Shown in pieces: positions 1-7,813 of a stretch of DNA of 32,924 bases. How positions within the stretch are numbered: the stretch's first letter is position 1; each line of letters starts with the position of its first letter. This stretch comes from Mycobacterium sp. D16Q13. Lineage in GTDB: Bacteria > Actinomycetota > Actinomycetes > Mycobacteriales > Mycobacteriaceae. A program made the position numbers and the translations under genes. The DNA is taken from NCBI RefSeq assembly GCF_002013375.1, contig NZ_MAEW01000031.1, positions 1 to 32,924 on the forward strand. Direction: 5' to 3'. The notes beneath the pieces are model-generated. The model was not told the DNA's origin, searched no databases, and saw nothing but the letters and a program-made list of their open reading frames with translations.

Positions 1-51
1 GGCTAACGCAAGATCAACAGTTCGCGTCACTAGCTCCACGCACCCGATACT

Positions 52-657
52 TTGCTGTATGCCTATACTCACGTCGTGGGGCTCCGGTTAGAGATTGCTC
101 CATGGTGGGTGCACGTGGTGTTGTACTCGCTGCTGACACTTGGAGTGCTGGCAGTGGCGTTCTGGGATGGCGAGCAGTCCACCACCAAAGTCGCTGCGAG
201 CGGCTCCGTTTCGGCCGTGCTGGGACTGTGGTTCGCGCTGGCTGGCCGCAAGCGGGCGACTTTCGTTCGCGAGACTCTTAGCGCGGTGGAACCAGAGCGT
301 CAAGCCGAAGCGTTCAATGCACCTCTATTTGGCCCGATCCCCACCGATCCGGCCGTGCTGCGCGCCGCGGCCGCGCTGGCCCAACCCAATCTTGGCAGCA
401 CGCCGACCAAATGGATGGCTGTCTATGCCGCGTTGCTGATCCTGGCCAATCTCGACGGACAGCTCAGAGTTCGTGATCTAGTGATGGTCGCCTTCTTCGC
501 TGCGATGGGGGTGTACACCTGGATCAGCCCGATCCGCTTGGACGCTCGCGCTCAACTACTCATCCAAGCCGTCGAGCGGCAGAAGTTCGTCGACGGCCAC
601 AACGACGGCTCACCCATAACCCAGCCGCTGCGGCCGACGGGCCCGCGAAGTGGGTAA
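52..657 (+). CDS. Multi-pass membrane protein, family member 1 of 3
   Basis: Hypothetical membrane protein of about 200 residues. Four hydrophobic segments are visible, near residues 22-40, 46-64, 122-137 and 143-160, with a charged loop between the second and third and a hydrophilic tail. The frame is open from position 34. I take the TTG at 52, though GTG at 76 is possible. The next gene overlaps its end by 8 bp, so they look like an operon. Its middle and C-terminal parts (TDPAVLRAAAAL, ARAQLL) recur in the products at 3125-4106 and 5101-5382, so this is a small local family. Function is unknown; no enzymatic motif is seen. Confidence 0.6.
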   Translation: MLYAYTHVVGLRLEIAPWWVHVVLYSLLTLGVLAVAFWDGEQSTTKVAASGSVSAVLGLWFALAGRKRATFVRETLSAVEPERQAEAFNAPLFGPIPTDPAVLRAAAALAQPNLGSTPTKWMAVYAALLILANLDGQLRVRDLVMVAFFAAMGVYTWISPIRLDARAQLLIQAVERQKFVDGHNDGSPITQPLRPTGPRSG

Positions 658-1036
658 GCACGATTGGGACCGCCGTCGTCATGGGCAACCGCAGCGAAAG
701 GCGCGAGCCGGTAGCTGGAAGGCATTCGTGGCGGTACCAATATGCATGACGTTTGTCTTCGTCGGCGTCTTCATGTTTCTGCACCCGGCGACCTGCAATG
801 GCGAACTGATGACCCAATGGGATCGATGCCAGCACTATGGGAGGTCCCACCAGCGGCTACTCCCGGGATCTGAGAGCAATGTTCCTACCGATGGTTACGA
901 CCGTGATTCCCAGATCGTCTACACCCGGGGCATAGCCATCGCAGCTACGGCTCTAGGAGCGGGAGCCTGGGTATTGGCTGGAGCATGGCTCAAAGACAAG
1001 GCATCAGACTGGCGGGCTAGACGTGGCGGTCTCTGA
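650..1036 (+). CDS. Hypothetical two-TM membrane protein
   Basis: A 128-residue protein with a very basic N-terminus followed by a membrane segment near residues 25-45, a polar loop with two cysteines, and a second membrane segment near residues 95-112. It starts with GTG inside the end of the preceding gene (8-bp overlap), which suggests translational coupling and shared membrane localisation. I recognise no family. Confidence 0.5.
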   Translation: MGKHDWDRRRHGQPQRKARAGSWKAFVAVPICMTFVFVGVFMFLHPATCNGELMTQWDRCQHYGRSHQRLLPGSESNVPTDGYDRDSQIVYTRGIAIAATALGAGAWVLAGAWLKDKASDWRARRGGL

Positions 1037-1125
1037 AGCCGCATGTAGGCGTTACACCTCGTCGCACAGTTCCGGTGGCAGGAGGGGCGACCGGGTACCC
1101 GGGCGGGAGGGGCAGTGCCCCAGGT

Positions 1126-1380
1126 GTGTCGATCACCGTCTGCCAAGCGACCGCATGCGGGGGTTGCTACGTTTGCGGCTGCTTCTACTGTCTGGCGGTC
1201 TACTCACCAAGCGCGATCACGGAGTGGACTGACTATGACGACTCGGCCCTATGCCCGAAGTGCGGAATCGATAGCGTGCTCGCCGAGGATTCGGGGTATC
1301 CAATCACCACCGCCTTCCTTACGAGGATGTACGCGCGCTGGTTCGCAACCGTCCATCGGTTCGACGGCCGTCAGAGCTGA
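1126..1380 (+). CDS. Small cysteine-rich zinc-ribbon-like protein
   Basis: An 84-residue protein with closely spaced N-terminal cysteines (CGGCYVCGCFYC) and a later CPKCGIDSVL segment followed by SGYPI. The CPxCGIDS...SGYP pattern is one I recall from a widespread family of small uncharacterised bacterial proteins, and the paired CxxC motifs suggest zinc binding. The reading frame extends upstream to 1075, but GTG 1126 is the first start that keeps only the conserved-looking part. Its 3' end overlaps the convergent cold-shock gene by 10 bp. The biochemical role is unknown. Confidence 0.5.
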   Translation: MSITVCQATACGGCYVCGCFYCLAVYSPSAITEWTDYDDSALCPKCGIDSVLAEDSGYPITTAFLTRMYARWFATVHRFDGRQS

Positions 1381-1589
1381 CGCACGCGTGTTGCGGCGTA
1401 CTGGAAGCTGTCCTGTCGTCTCTGCTCGTAGTCGAACTCGACGCGCTCCCCTTCGCTGAGCATCCGAAAGCCCTCGCCCTCGATCACTATGTAGTGCGCG
1501 AACGCATCCAATCCGTCAGGCAGCTCAGGCGATGTGATCGCACCCCAGCCCTTCTCGGGCTTGAAGAACATCACGATGCCCTGCGCCAT
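1371..1589 (-). CDS. Cold-shock domain protein (CspA family)
   Basis: A 72-residue single cold-shock domain. It opens MAQGIVMFFKPEKGWGAI, which matches the family's first strand and RNP1-like region (xGxVKWFNxxKGFGFI), followed by a DAFAHY segment corresponding to the RNP2 motif (VFVHY) and a GFRxLxEGxRVEF segment. Length is normal for a Csp-type RNA/DNA chaperone. The canonical KWFN is replaced by MFFK, so this is a divergent copy. Accessory cold-shock genes are common on mobile elements. It is convergent with the preceding cysteine-rich ORF. The ATG at 1589 is the natural start. Confidence 0.85.
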   Translation of the reverse strand: MAQGIVMFFKPEKGWGAITSPELPDGLDAFAHYIVIEGEGFRMLSEGERVEFDYEQRRQDSFQYAATRVRQL

Positions 1590-1679
1590 GCGGTCAGCAT
1601 GGCTGTCGGCATCGCTCTCATCAAGCCTCAGGCGAACACATTCAGGTTTCAGACTAGGAAACAGACCGCATCAGCTAAC

Positions 1680-1685
1680 TAGAAT
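1680..1685 (+). promoter_or_regulatory. -10 element of a likely leaderless promoter
   Basis: TAGAAT lies 6 nt before the ATG at 1692, with no Shine-Dalgarno between them. A TANNNT hexamer at this distance is the usual mycobacterial arrangement for leaderless mRNA. No convincing -35 was found. Confidence 0.45.
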
Positions 1686-1691
1686 GTCGCT

Positions 1692-2279
1692 ATGCGGAGA
1701 ATTGGCCGGTGGGCTGGCGGCGTGATGGCTTTGTGTCTAGGCATTGCATTCAGCCCTGTTGCTCACAGCGACCCAGGCCTCGACGGTTTGAGTCAGGTGG
1801 ATGACAAGACGTTTCACACCTACTCGACCTACGGTGCGGGTGGCTGGCTGTTCATCGCCCCTGGCGGGTTTCATTGCCGAATCATGACGTACATGCGCTG
1901 GTCAGGACCACCAGAAGCAAAATGCTGGGGCTCACTGCCAGGTGTCGATTCAGGCGAGAACTACGCGTTCGCGATTGCGCACAGATCGAGCGGTGACAAC
2001 TCCGAGCCGTTGTCAGGCGTGCAGAAACTGGCCGAAATCAGCGGATTCGAGACCCGCCACGTCTACAGCTACGAACCCCGTCAAGGCTCTGACCTTGTGG
2101 ACCCGAGCGCCTACCACGTGTTGCCGTCAGGGTCGAAGCTGGTGGCAGAAGGCCCTGGCTCCAATGTCACCTGTGGCGTGCGAGCCCTAGACACCATCTG
2201 TGTAATCGAAAGCACCAGAGACGGTGAGAGCTGGCGCGAGGGATTTGTCCTGTCCCCCAACGGCAGCCACACCATCTAA
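1692..2279 (+). CDS. Secreted hypothetical protein
   Basis: A 195-residue protein with a classical signal peptide: basic MRRIGR, a hydrophobic core around residues 9-22, and probable cleavage after AHS near residue 26. The mature part contains four cysteines (HCR, KCW, TCG, ICV) that could form two disulfides. It resembles the many uncharacterised mycobacterial exported proteins. It is probably expressed alone from the leaderless promoter at 1680. Function unknown. Confidence 0.65.
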   Translation: MRRIGRWAGGVMALCLGIAFSPVAHSDPGLDGLSQVDDKTFHTYSTYGAGGWLFIAPGGFHCRIMTYMRWSGPPEAKCWGSLPGVDSGENYAFAIAHRSSGDNSEPLSGVQKLAEISGFETRHVYSYEPRQGSDLVDPSAYHVLPSGSKLVAEGPGSNVTCGVRALDTICVIESTRDGESWREGFVLSPNGSHTI

Positions 2280-2296
2280 GCCTGCTGGGCAAGTCA

Positions 2297-2635
2297 TCAT
2301 CGGTCCTCAGTTCTGGCCTTGTGGTCGTTACACGGCTGACACGCAGCGCGCAGGTTCTTCGGATCGAACGCGAGATCTGGCCGGCGCGATACGGGCTGCT
2401 CCTTGTCCACCACAGTGGCTCGCCCGGTAGAGATGCCCTCGTACTGGATACGGCAGCGATAGCGGTCTCGGTCCAGGATCTTCGGGACTAGCTCTCGCCA
2501 TCGACGCTGACGCGTGACGTCACTAGAGGCCGTGCGTGGTCCGCTCCATGCCTGCGTGTGATCAGGGCAGTAACGGGTGAAGCGAATCAGGTTGGGACAT
2601 CCAGACACTGGGCACGGACGCGGCGCTCTAGGCAT
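2297..2635 (-). CDS. HNH-endonuclease-like protein with altered catalytic motif
   Basis: A 112-residue protein built like phage HNH endonucleases: an N-terminal CPxxxCPN...RYCPDH zinc-knuckle-like segment, a WRELVPKILDRDRYRC segment, then GRATVVDKEQPVS, PKNLRAACQPCN and a basic tail. In active enzymes the GRATVVD stretch normally continues with the catalytic histidine (VDHIxP). Here it reads VDKEQP, so the first H of HNH is replaced by K and the protein may be inactive or a DNA-binding relic. Its ATG overlaps the stop of the lipoprotein gene upstream (TGATG). Such HNH genes usually sit at phage packaging ends. Confidence 0.7.
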   Translation of the reverse strand: MPRAPRPCPVSGCPNLIRFTRYCPDHTQAWSGPRTASSDVTRQRRWRELVPKILDRDRYRCRIQYEGISTGRATVVDKEQPVSRRPDLAFDPKNLRAACQPCNDHKARTEDR

Positions 2636-3009
2636 CAGCGCTTCTCGACGCCACTATGTTCAGGCGCGGCATTGGTCCCGAAAGTGAGGGTAACGAGGGA
2701 GCCTGGCCTGACATGGGCTCCTGCGGGAGGATCTTGAGAAATGACTCGCCCGACCTTGTCGAGATCGCCGACCGCGACCTCCTTGGGCAGAAAATTGACC
2801 AAGCCAAGATCGAAACAAACGGGCACGACATCTGTCCACTGCATCCCCGTCAAACCAGGCATGACCACCAGAGGCGGTGTAGCCGCAGTGGCCTTGGGCT
2901 GCACGTTAGAGGACTTTGCTGGGGTACTCGATGAACTCTCCGGTGGAGCGGGCACGGAGCAACCAGCCAGCAGCACCCCGGCAACACATGTTGCAGGCAG
3001 GATCTTCAT
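2635..3009 (-). CDS. PASTA-domain lipoprotein
   Basis: A 124-residue lipoprotein. The lipobox LLAGC is at about residues 15-19, followed by a Ser/Pro/Ala-rich linker and one PASTA domain (from VVMPGLTGMQWTDV through DPPAGAHVRPGSLVTLTFG). PASTA domains bind muropeptides or the cell wall in Ser/Thr kinases and penicillin-binding proteins. A stand-alone lipoprotein form would be tethered to the outer face of the membrane. I chose the ATG at 3009 because it places the signal peptide at the N-terminus and has a GAGGTG ribosome-binding site. The longer in-frame extension upstream is not credible. It is coupled to the HNH-like gene. Confidence 0.75.
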   Translation of the reverse strand: MKILPATCVAGVLLAGCSVPAPPESSSSTPAKSSNVQPKATAATPPLVVMPGLTGMQWTDVVPVCFDLGLVNFLPKEVAVGDLDKVGRVISQDPPAGAHVRPGSLVTLTFGTNAAPEHSGVEKR

Positions 3010-3124
3010 CGCGCACCTCACTGAATGTTGGTACGGGCGCGAGCAGGGGAAACTCCCGGTATCCACTACCCGATCGCCCGTCTTTGCTGCACCGGGATTG
3101 CAGCCAACGACCGCCTCGGGGCCG

Positions 3125-3334
3125 ATGTGGCTGCTGATGCAGTCAGACAGCGACACCCCAGGATGGCGGTTCTTCGTCGTTAAAGTGACTGCGTTCAGCG
3201 TGGGGTTGGCGACCACGTTTGTACTGATCCAGCGGCCGGTTCGACGTTCGTTCGCTGCAGCGCTTGCGGGACTCAACCGGGGCCCAGCGGCGACAATCCG
3301 CCACGGCTATCTGGCGCGGCGACACTCCGCGTGA
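3125..3334 (+). pseudogene. N-terminal fragment of membrane protein, family member 2 of 3 (probable frameshift)
   Basis: From the ATG at 3125 this frame encodes about 69 residues with a membrane segment (FFVVKVTAFSVGLATTFVLI) and a basic stretch (RPVRRSF). It stops at 3334. Its layout corresponds to residues about 45-80 of the product at 52-657. The next part of the family (GDTPRDPAVLSAA, matching GPIPTDPAVLRAA) continues in another reading frame that overlaps this one from 3264. The simplest reading is one gene split by a frameshift between about 3270 and 3320. Two overlapping genes remain possible. Confidence 0.4.
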
Positions 3335-4106
3335 TCCCGCGGTGCTGTCTGCGGCCGTTCAACTGGGCACCATTGCCCTCCGCGCCCAGCGCCGAGCACC
3401 GGCCTGGGCCAAGTGGTTTCAGCGGATGTCACCGATCTTGTTCAGTGCCTTCGCAATCGGCGATTTCATCGAGGGAAAGCAACAGCACGCACTGGCCTAT
3501 GCCGTATTCGCGTTGCTGCTCGCAGCTTCAGTGCTGTGGAGCGAATACGCCAGACACCGCATGCAGAACCGTCTCGATCTCTTGCACTCCGCTGCAAGCG
3601 CTGCCGGAGCCGCTCCGCCCCTCTCTGAAGTCGACTACCCGGCGCTGATGCCACCGCGCCGGCAGGTGCTGATCGCGATAGCAGTAGCACTGGCGACCGC
3701 CAGCTTTGCCGGTGCGATTACCTACTTCGCCGACCTACCGAATCGAACCCTCAAGCGAGACTGCAGTAATGCTGTCCACGGTCTCTACTACTTCACTCAG
3801 CATAAAGAGATGGTCGAGGGGCCAACGATCCTGCCCAACGGACCCAGCCTCTCCGCCTACCAAGACTGGTCCGACGAGATCAACCGATACGCGACTCCGA
3901 TATCGGCAGGTGATATCGGAGCGCCCATGCGCCATGTGGCCGACCTATCCAAGCAGGCACTCACTGTCGTACGCGATACCCGAAATGACCCCGGCGCCAA
4001 TGAAGTACAAACAGCGGAACGGCAAGTCAGCTACAACAAAATCATCAACCAAATGTACGACGAAACACGGCCCGTCCTCGATACCTGCAAGAACGTCTTC
4101 CACTGA
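3264..4106 (+). CDS. Membrane protein with external C-terminal domain, family member 2 of 3 (C-terminal part)
   Basis: A 280-codon frame opening with a TTG. Hydrophobic segments lie near residues 55-66, 75-93 and 135-153, followed by a hydrophilic domain of about 125 residues with two cysteines (RDCSN, DTCKN). The stretch around residues 20-50 (DTPRDPAVLSAA...AKW) matches the 52-657 product (PTDPAVLRAAAA...TKW). The N-terminal 20 residues look like out-of-frame sequence, and the true N-terminus is probably the fragment at 3125-3334. Function unknown. Confidence 0.5.
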   Translation: MRDSTGAQRRQSATAIWRGDTPRDPAVLSAAVQLGTIALRAQRRAPAWAKWFQRMSPILFSAFAIGDFIEGKQQHALAYAVFALLLAASVLWSEYARHRMQNRLDLLHSAASAAGAAPPLSEVDYPALMPPRRQVLIAIAVALATASFAGAITYFADLPNRTLKRDCSNAVHGLYYFTQHKEMVEGPTILPNGPSLSAYQDWSDEINRYATPISAGDIGAPMRHVADLSKQALTVVRDTRNDPGANEVQTAERQVSYNKIINQMYDETRPVLDTCKNVFH

Positions 4107-4480
4107 CCACATCGACATCTATCAGATAGCCCTGAACATGTGGCGCTGCAGCCACAACTGGAGGGTGAGCTTGGAGTCTCCGTCGGCGGTCTGGACGCCG
4201 ACGGAGACCAGCGCGAGCCATTCCCCGGTATGCGAGACAGACCCAAGCCGCCTCGCGGCCTGGTTGCAGGACTAGATCGTCAGAACCGCGGGCTCACCGA
4301 TCGTCGCGCCGCTCTCAGCGTCCTCGCGCGGATCAATGGTGCGTTCACGGAACCCGAGACCGAGCTCCCGGCAAGGGCTCGCACTGGCAGCCCTGGAAAC
4401 GCCACGCCGACAGCACACACTTTTGTCCTGAAATCTGTGTGCGGTTACATCTGCGGACTGTTCCATGCATACTTTTGCTC
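4107..4480. other. Gap without a convincing gene
   Basis: About 370 bp. Several frames are open on both strands, but none has a ribosome-binding site, recognisable domain or natural codon pattern. It may be decayed sequence between two accessory genes. Confidence 0.4.
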
Positions 4481-5005
4481 ATGATTCGCTGGATGGGATC
4501 CGTCGCGACCGTATTCACACTTGCAGCCGGGGGTATTACCGCATCTGCTGTTGTAGCGCCGGGCGTAGCGTGTGCTTGCTCATGCGTCGCTGTCCGCAAG
4601 GACGCGTCCTCGGTCAAGGAATGGCTCGGGCACGCGCAAGCAATCTTCGTCGGGACACCTACCGACACTCTCGGGGTTGGCAACCCCGACACCGGTCGCA
4701 CCATCTACGAGTTCTCAGTCCGCGAGGTTTACAAGGGTGATGTCGGTGCAGTGACAACAGTCAAGGTCGAGAACTTCGGGCCATCCTGCGGGCGTGGGTA
4801 CGACATTGGTACGGAGTACTTCGTGGTGGCAGGTAAGCCCGACGAGATACCCAACGACAGCAGACCCAACGCACCCGCCGCCTACGGGGACAACAGGTGC
4901 TCGTTGACTCAAGCAGCTGCGGGGTCCGATCTGCCCGGCCCTTCGCAAGCCATCTACGGGAGACCTCATGCGCCTACCGGGCCGTCTGTCACGCTGCCCA
5001 CATAG
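4481..5005 (+). CDS. Secreted TIMP/NTR-like protein
   Basis: A 174-residue exported protein. From the ATG at 4481 there is a signal peptide (MIRW, a hydrophobic core to about residue 28, then a cleavage region APGVACACS). The mature protein starts with clustered cysteines (CACSC), followed by FVGTPTD, YEFSVREVYKGDV, VKVENFGPSCG and EYFVVAG. This order (N-terminal CxC, FxGxV, VYKG, late Cys, Y-hydrophobic) is the pattern of bacterial OB-fold proteins annotated as tissue-inhibitor-of-metalloproteinase/netrin-like. Their bacterial role is unclear. The C-terminal tail is Pro/Ser-rich. The frame runs upstream to 4439 but that would bury the signal peptide. Confidence 0.65.
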   Translation: MIRWMGSVATVFTLAAGGITASAVVAPGVACACSCVAVRKDASSVKEWLGHAQAIFVGTPTDTLGVGNPDTGRTIYEFSVREVYKGDVGAVTTVKVENFGPSCGRGYDIGTEYFVVAGKPDEIPNDSRPNAPAAYGDNRCSLTQAAAGSDLPGPSQAIYGRPHAPTGPSVTLPT

Positions 5006-5100
5006 GGCGTCGCCCGGGATAGCGCTTCCATCACCCGGATGATCGGCAGCACGCTTGCCCAGAACACAGTTGAACGTCAGCTCGCGTCATATCGCCCGCG

Positions 5101-5382
5101 GTGCGTAAGTCTCTCATCGGATTCATGGCTGTCAATGTTCTTATCCAGCTGAGCATCTCAGCTTTCGGAGCAACGGTCAGCTTCTCCACAGTCTGCAATG
5201 TTGCCGTCTTCACGGGCATCGCAGTTTTTTGGTGGCTCTATCCCCCACTACTTGAGGCCCGCGCGCAACTACTCGCAGGGCTCGTGCACGCACCGAACAT
5301 CGGCATCGCTGTGCCGGCGGCGCAGCGTTCGGATGCCGCCCCATACGCATGCCGCTATCAGAGCCAGCCCGACGGCACTTAG
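5101..5382 (+). CDS. Membrane protein fragment, family member 3 of 3
   Basis: A 93-residue frame from a GTG with two hydrophobic segments and the stretch YPPLLEARAQLL. It matches the C-terminal third of the 52-657 product (SPIRLDARAQLL) after a similar pair of membrane helices. Only the C-terminal part of the family is present and a stop lies at 5071-5073, so it may be a remnant of a longer gene. The last 38 codons overlap the convergent gene at 5269-5508, and their composition there looks less natural than that gene's. Confidence 0.4.
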   Translation: MRKSLIGFMAVNVLIQLSISAFGATVSFSTVCNVAVFTGIAVFWWLYPPLLEARAQLLAGLVHAPNIGIAVPAAQRSDAAPYACRYQSQPDGT

Positions 5383-5508
5383 TCCCCACCACAGGTATGA
5401 CGGCGCAGTGGGCTGCTGCTCGAACCTGCGCATGGCTTCGTCCCAGCCCTGCAATACGATTCCGATGCCGGTCAAGTAGATACCCGCGGTAACCCCCACG
5501 AGCAACAA
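5269..5508 (-). CDS. Hypothetical two-TM membrane protein
   Basis: About 79 residues: an N-terminal membrane segment (LLVGVTAGIYLTGIGIVL), a polar loop, a second segment (YLWWGLSAVGLALIAACVW), then a basic cytoplasmic-type end. It lies just downstream of the 53-aa ORF on the same strand, probably in one transcript. The start is uncertain. Canonical TTG codons lie at the 5508 end, but the best ribosome-binding site (AAGAGG) sits upstream, ahead of codons that would need a non-standard ATT start. Function unknown. Confidence 0.45.
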   Translation of the reverse strand: MLLVGVTAGIYLTGIGIVLQGWDEAMRRFEQQPTAPSYLWWGLSAVGLALIAACVWGGIRTLRRRHSDADVRCVHEPCE

Positions 5509-5531
5509 GACCGCTGTGACAACCTTCTTAA

Positions 5532-5693
5532 TCAGCTACCTCTTCTGTCGGCGGCTATTTCGGCGTACTGAGCGGCCTTATCGACGGCGGTTACAGGCAC
5601 GACGCCGAAGGCTACTTCCTGGCTGGAATCTGGCTGGCTGCCTGACTCGCTCGCGTTCGGATTAGCGCCACGCTCAAGCCGAAGTTTGATCAT
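5532..5693 (-). CDS. Small hypothetical protein
   Basis: 53 codons from the ATG at 5693, ending at a TGA 23 nt before the next gene on this strand. The product is hydrophilic with no recognised motif. The frame is open further upstream (to 5861), but that part is Cys/Arg-rich and looks like out-of-frame sequence. Support comes only from its position ahead of the membrane-protein gene. Confidence 0.25.
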   Translation of the reverse strand: MIKLRLERGANPNASESGSQPDSSQEVAFGVVPVTAVDKAAQYAEIAADRRGS

Positions 5694-5964
5694 CGAACCG
5701 TCTGGGCAACTCCTGCGTCTTCTGATAGATATCCACAGCGGGTGGTCGCACCAGCCGCACCGGCCTACTTCTGTGGCAAACGAGATGACAACACAGCTCC
5801 TCAAAGTAGCGATCGTGTGGCAGCCACCGCCGGATTTCACCCCGCCATGGAAACATGGCAAATTTTCTTCAATGTGCCAGAAATATCCGCTGACGTCTAC
5901 TGAGAACGGCTGTCAGTTATCATCGAGTGGTTTCGGCAGGAAATAGACTAGGGGGAGGCGGCTT

Positions 5965-6609
5965 ATGCGGAATCTTGGGCAAACCACTGTCAGCATGGTT
6001 GCGGCGGGGGTACTGGTGACCGTTGGGCACTTACCATCGGCCAGTGCCGCGACGGCAACAGCGAGCCTGGTCCTGAATGGGCTGCCAGGCTACAGCGTCG
6101 ACGTGTACGAAACGGGTAGCAAGTTGGGCGGCGGGCTGGGCAAGTACGAGTTGAATCCCGCATGCCGCGCCGCCATCGCCGATTCCGTGTCGAAGATGCC
6201 CACGGATGCTGTCGCCTACCGGGGCGACATCAGTCGCATCGCTGCGGACGGATCGCGGCGTACGACCGCGTATTCGGTGCTGGTTAGCCTCGATGATCCA
6301 CAGGTGGGCCGCGCCGCCATCGCAAGTTTGGGCCCGATCCTGGCGAGCTGTCCGGACACGGGCCTTCGGCCGGGTGAGTATGGCGCCCGCCCCAGCCCTA
6401 TGAGGCTGCGTGGAGTCGAAGCACAGGTCGCCCAGATCTTCACCATAAAGAAGGATGGACAGCTGCCCACTCCCGGAGTTGTGTACGTCACCGGCGGCAT
6501 TCTCGGCTACCTGGAATTGGAGCCCACGGGAGACGAGCCCGCTGACCTTGCGCTGTGGCAGGACCTTGCCCAGAAGCAGGTTGATCGCATCAATGCCCGC
6601 AACGCCTAG
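5965..6609 (+). CDS. Secreted hypothetical protein
   Basis: A 214-residue protein with a good ribosome-binding site (GGGGGAGG, ending 8 nt before the ATG) and a signal peptide cleaved probably after ASA near residue 29. The mature domain has two cysteines (PACR, ASCPD) and no recognisable catalytic motif. It looks like a soluble exported mycobacterial protein of unknown function. It appears to be monocistronic. Confidence 0.65.
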   Translation: MRNLGQTTVSMVAAGVLVTVGHLPSASAATATASLVLNGLPGYSVDVYETGSKLGGGLGKYELNPACRAAIADSVSKMPTDAVAYRGDISRIAADGSRRTTAYSVLVSLDDPQVGRAAIASLGPILASCPDTGLRPGEYGARPSPMRLRGVEAQVAQIFTIKKDGQLPTPGVVYVTGGILGYLELEPTGDEPADLALWQDLAQKQVDRINARNA

Positions 6610-6793
6610 TCCTCGACGTCCCAGGGCCGGTTGGTGGCAATCCGTCCGGTCAGCGTCCCGCTCAATTCCGCATGCTTCGAGAAACGTTGCTTCGCAGCCC
6701 TTTACCGCAATTCCACCCCAGGAACCAGTTGGTCATCAATACCGGTGGTAGGTGGCTGGCGCAGGCGACCCTCTTGGCGGCTTGCCCCGATGT

Positions 6794-6799
6794 TAATGT
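6794..6799 (+). promoter_or_regulatory. -10 element of a likely leaderless promoter
   Basis: TAATGT lies 7 nt before the ATG at 6807 with no Shine-Dalgarno between, the same arrangement as at 1680. The -35 region is weak. Confidence 0.35.
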
Positions 6800-6806
6800 T
6801 TGCTAG

Positions 6807-7265
6807 ATGATCAAATTCCGCCGGGCAGTGTTCGATTTGATGATCCCGTTCAATGTAATGGCGGCGCTGTGGGTGTGGGTGGGCCGTGGCGTGTTCGGCG
6901 CAACGCTGGGCTGGATCGCGCTACTCATGCTGGTGTTCATCGTCCCAGTTCTCGTCGTAGCGTTGATTGCCTCGACAGCCCTTGCGTTCTCGCAGCCCCG
7001 AAGACCGGTGCGACTTTCCTCCGCCCAGGCAATCGCCCAAGCGACGTTTTGGCTGATCATGCTGATACTCGGTGTTGTGATCGTCGATGTGGATGATCAA
7101 AGCCGCGAGGAATCCGTTCTGATCAATATCCTCGGATGGAGTCCCGAGTTGCTCGATACCAGCCTGGAATTAGAGAAGGTGCTCGCGTTCAGTGCGGTGG
7201 CCTGCTGGCTGGTACTTGTTGGATTGCTGGGATGGGGCCGTACTAGCAATCAACCCTCATCCTGA
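6807..7265 (+). CDS. Four-TM membrane protein
   Basis: A 152-residue protein with hydrophobic segments near residues 10-27, 33-56, 75-92 and 125-145, and an acidic loop between the third and fourth (DVDDQSREES). It is the last gene before the att site on this side. No family is recognised. A leaderless start is likely. Confidence 0.55.
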   Translation: MIKFRRAVFDLMIPFNVMAALWVWVGRGVFGATLGWIALLMLVFIVPVLVVALIASTALAFSQPRRPVRLSSAQAIAQATFWLIMLILGVVIVDVDDQSREESVLINILGWSPELLDTSLELEKVLAFSAVACWLVLVGLLGWGRTSNQPSS

Positions 7266-7660
7266 CGCGATGGGACTGCCGTAAGTCTTGCCCCGCACGA
7301 CGCCACACCAACCAACCGATGGTCTCTATCGGAGGTAGTCAGACGTCGCCACCACCTCAGACGGACTGGCGTGTCCGCTGAAAAGCGCTTGGCGCACACG
7401 GTCGCAGGCAGGCAATGAAACACCTGCCACCAGAACCAGACAGCAGATCAAATAGTTTGCTCCAGAAGCAAGAACAGCAAAACCAGCACACAGGAAGGTC
7501 GCGCTCCGGACCGTGAGGACCGAATCTCACCTGTACAACAGTCCCTGGTACCAGAGTGACTACACGGACTCCATAGAGACCGCGGACAGAAAGAAATGGG
7601 TCAACGATGGGTCAACCACAGGCAGCCACCAAGGAAAAAACCCTTCTACCAGCACTTTTC
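7266..7660. other. Non-coding stretch left of the att copy
   Basis: About 395 bp without a credible gene. It holds the TGGGTCAAC repeat pair and leads into the left att copy. Frames that cross the att site translate the tRNA remnant and are not genes. Confidence 0.5.
7597..7616 (+). repeat. Pair of 9-bp direct repeats outside the left att copy
   Basis: TGGGTCAAC occurs at 7597-7605 and 7608-7616, an 11-bp pitch, 44 bp from the att core. Pitch, orientation and side match the GGCAACTTG pair at the right end of the element. It looks like arm-type integrase sites of a different, neighbouring element. Confidence 0.5.
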
Positions 7661-7704
7661 GGTGGGCGCGGAGGGTTTCGAACCCCCGACCGCTGGTGTG
7701 TAAA
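7661..7704 (+). repeat. Left att core (tRNA-Val 3' remnant)
   Basis: 44 bp identical to 22548-22591, covering the T arm, variable region and part of the anticodon loop of the tRNA gene read on the minus strand. After 7704 the tRNA sequence is lost. This is the displaced 3' end of the original tRNA gene, marking the left junction of the integrated element. Confidence 0.9.
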
Positions 7705-7813
7705 GGAACCGGAAACAGTGCACGATTGTTCGAGCCTGTCGCATACGTGCAGCTAGGTGCACCGCCGGTGTCAACTGCGTAGTCCCCTGCACACCGCCGT
7801 ATGTGCTCGTCTT

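Noticed and set aside
2656..2680. GCGGCATTGGTCC, similar to the element's repeated motif
   Set aside because: One inserted base breaks the core, it lies inside the PASTA lipoprotein gene and outside the element.
4140..4484. A 114-codon plus-strand frame
   Set aside because: No ribosome-binding site, odd composition, and it overlaps the start of the secreted TIMP/NTR-like protein in another frame.
7513..7782. An 89-codon frame running across the left att core
   Set aside because: Its middle (WARRVSNPRPLVCK) is the translated tRNA remnant, a common false ORF at att sites; no ribosome-binding site.
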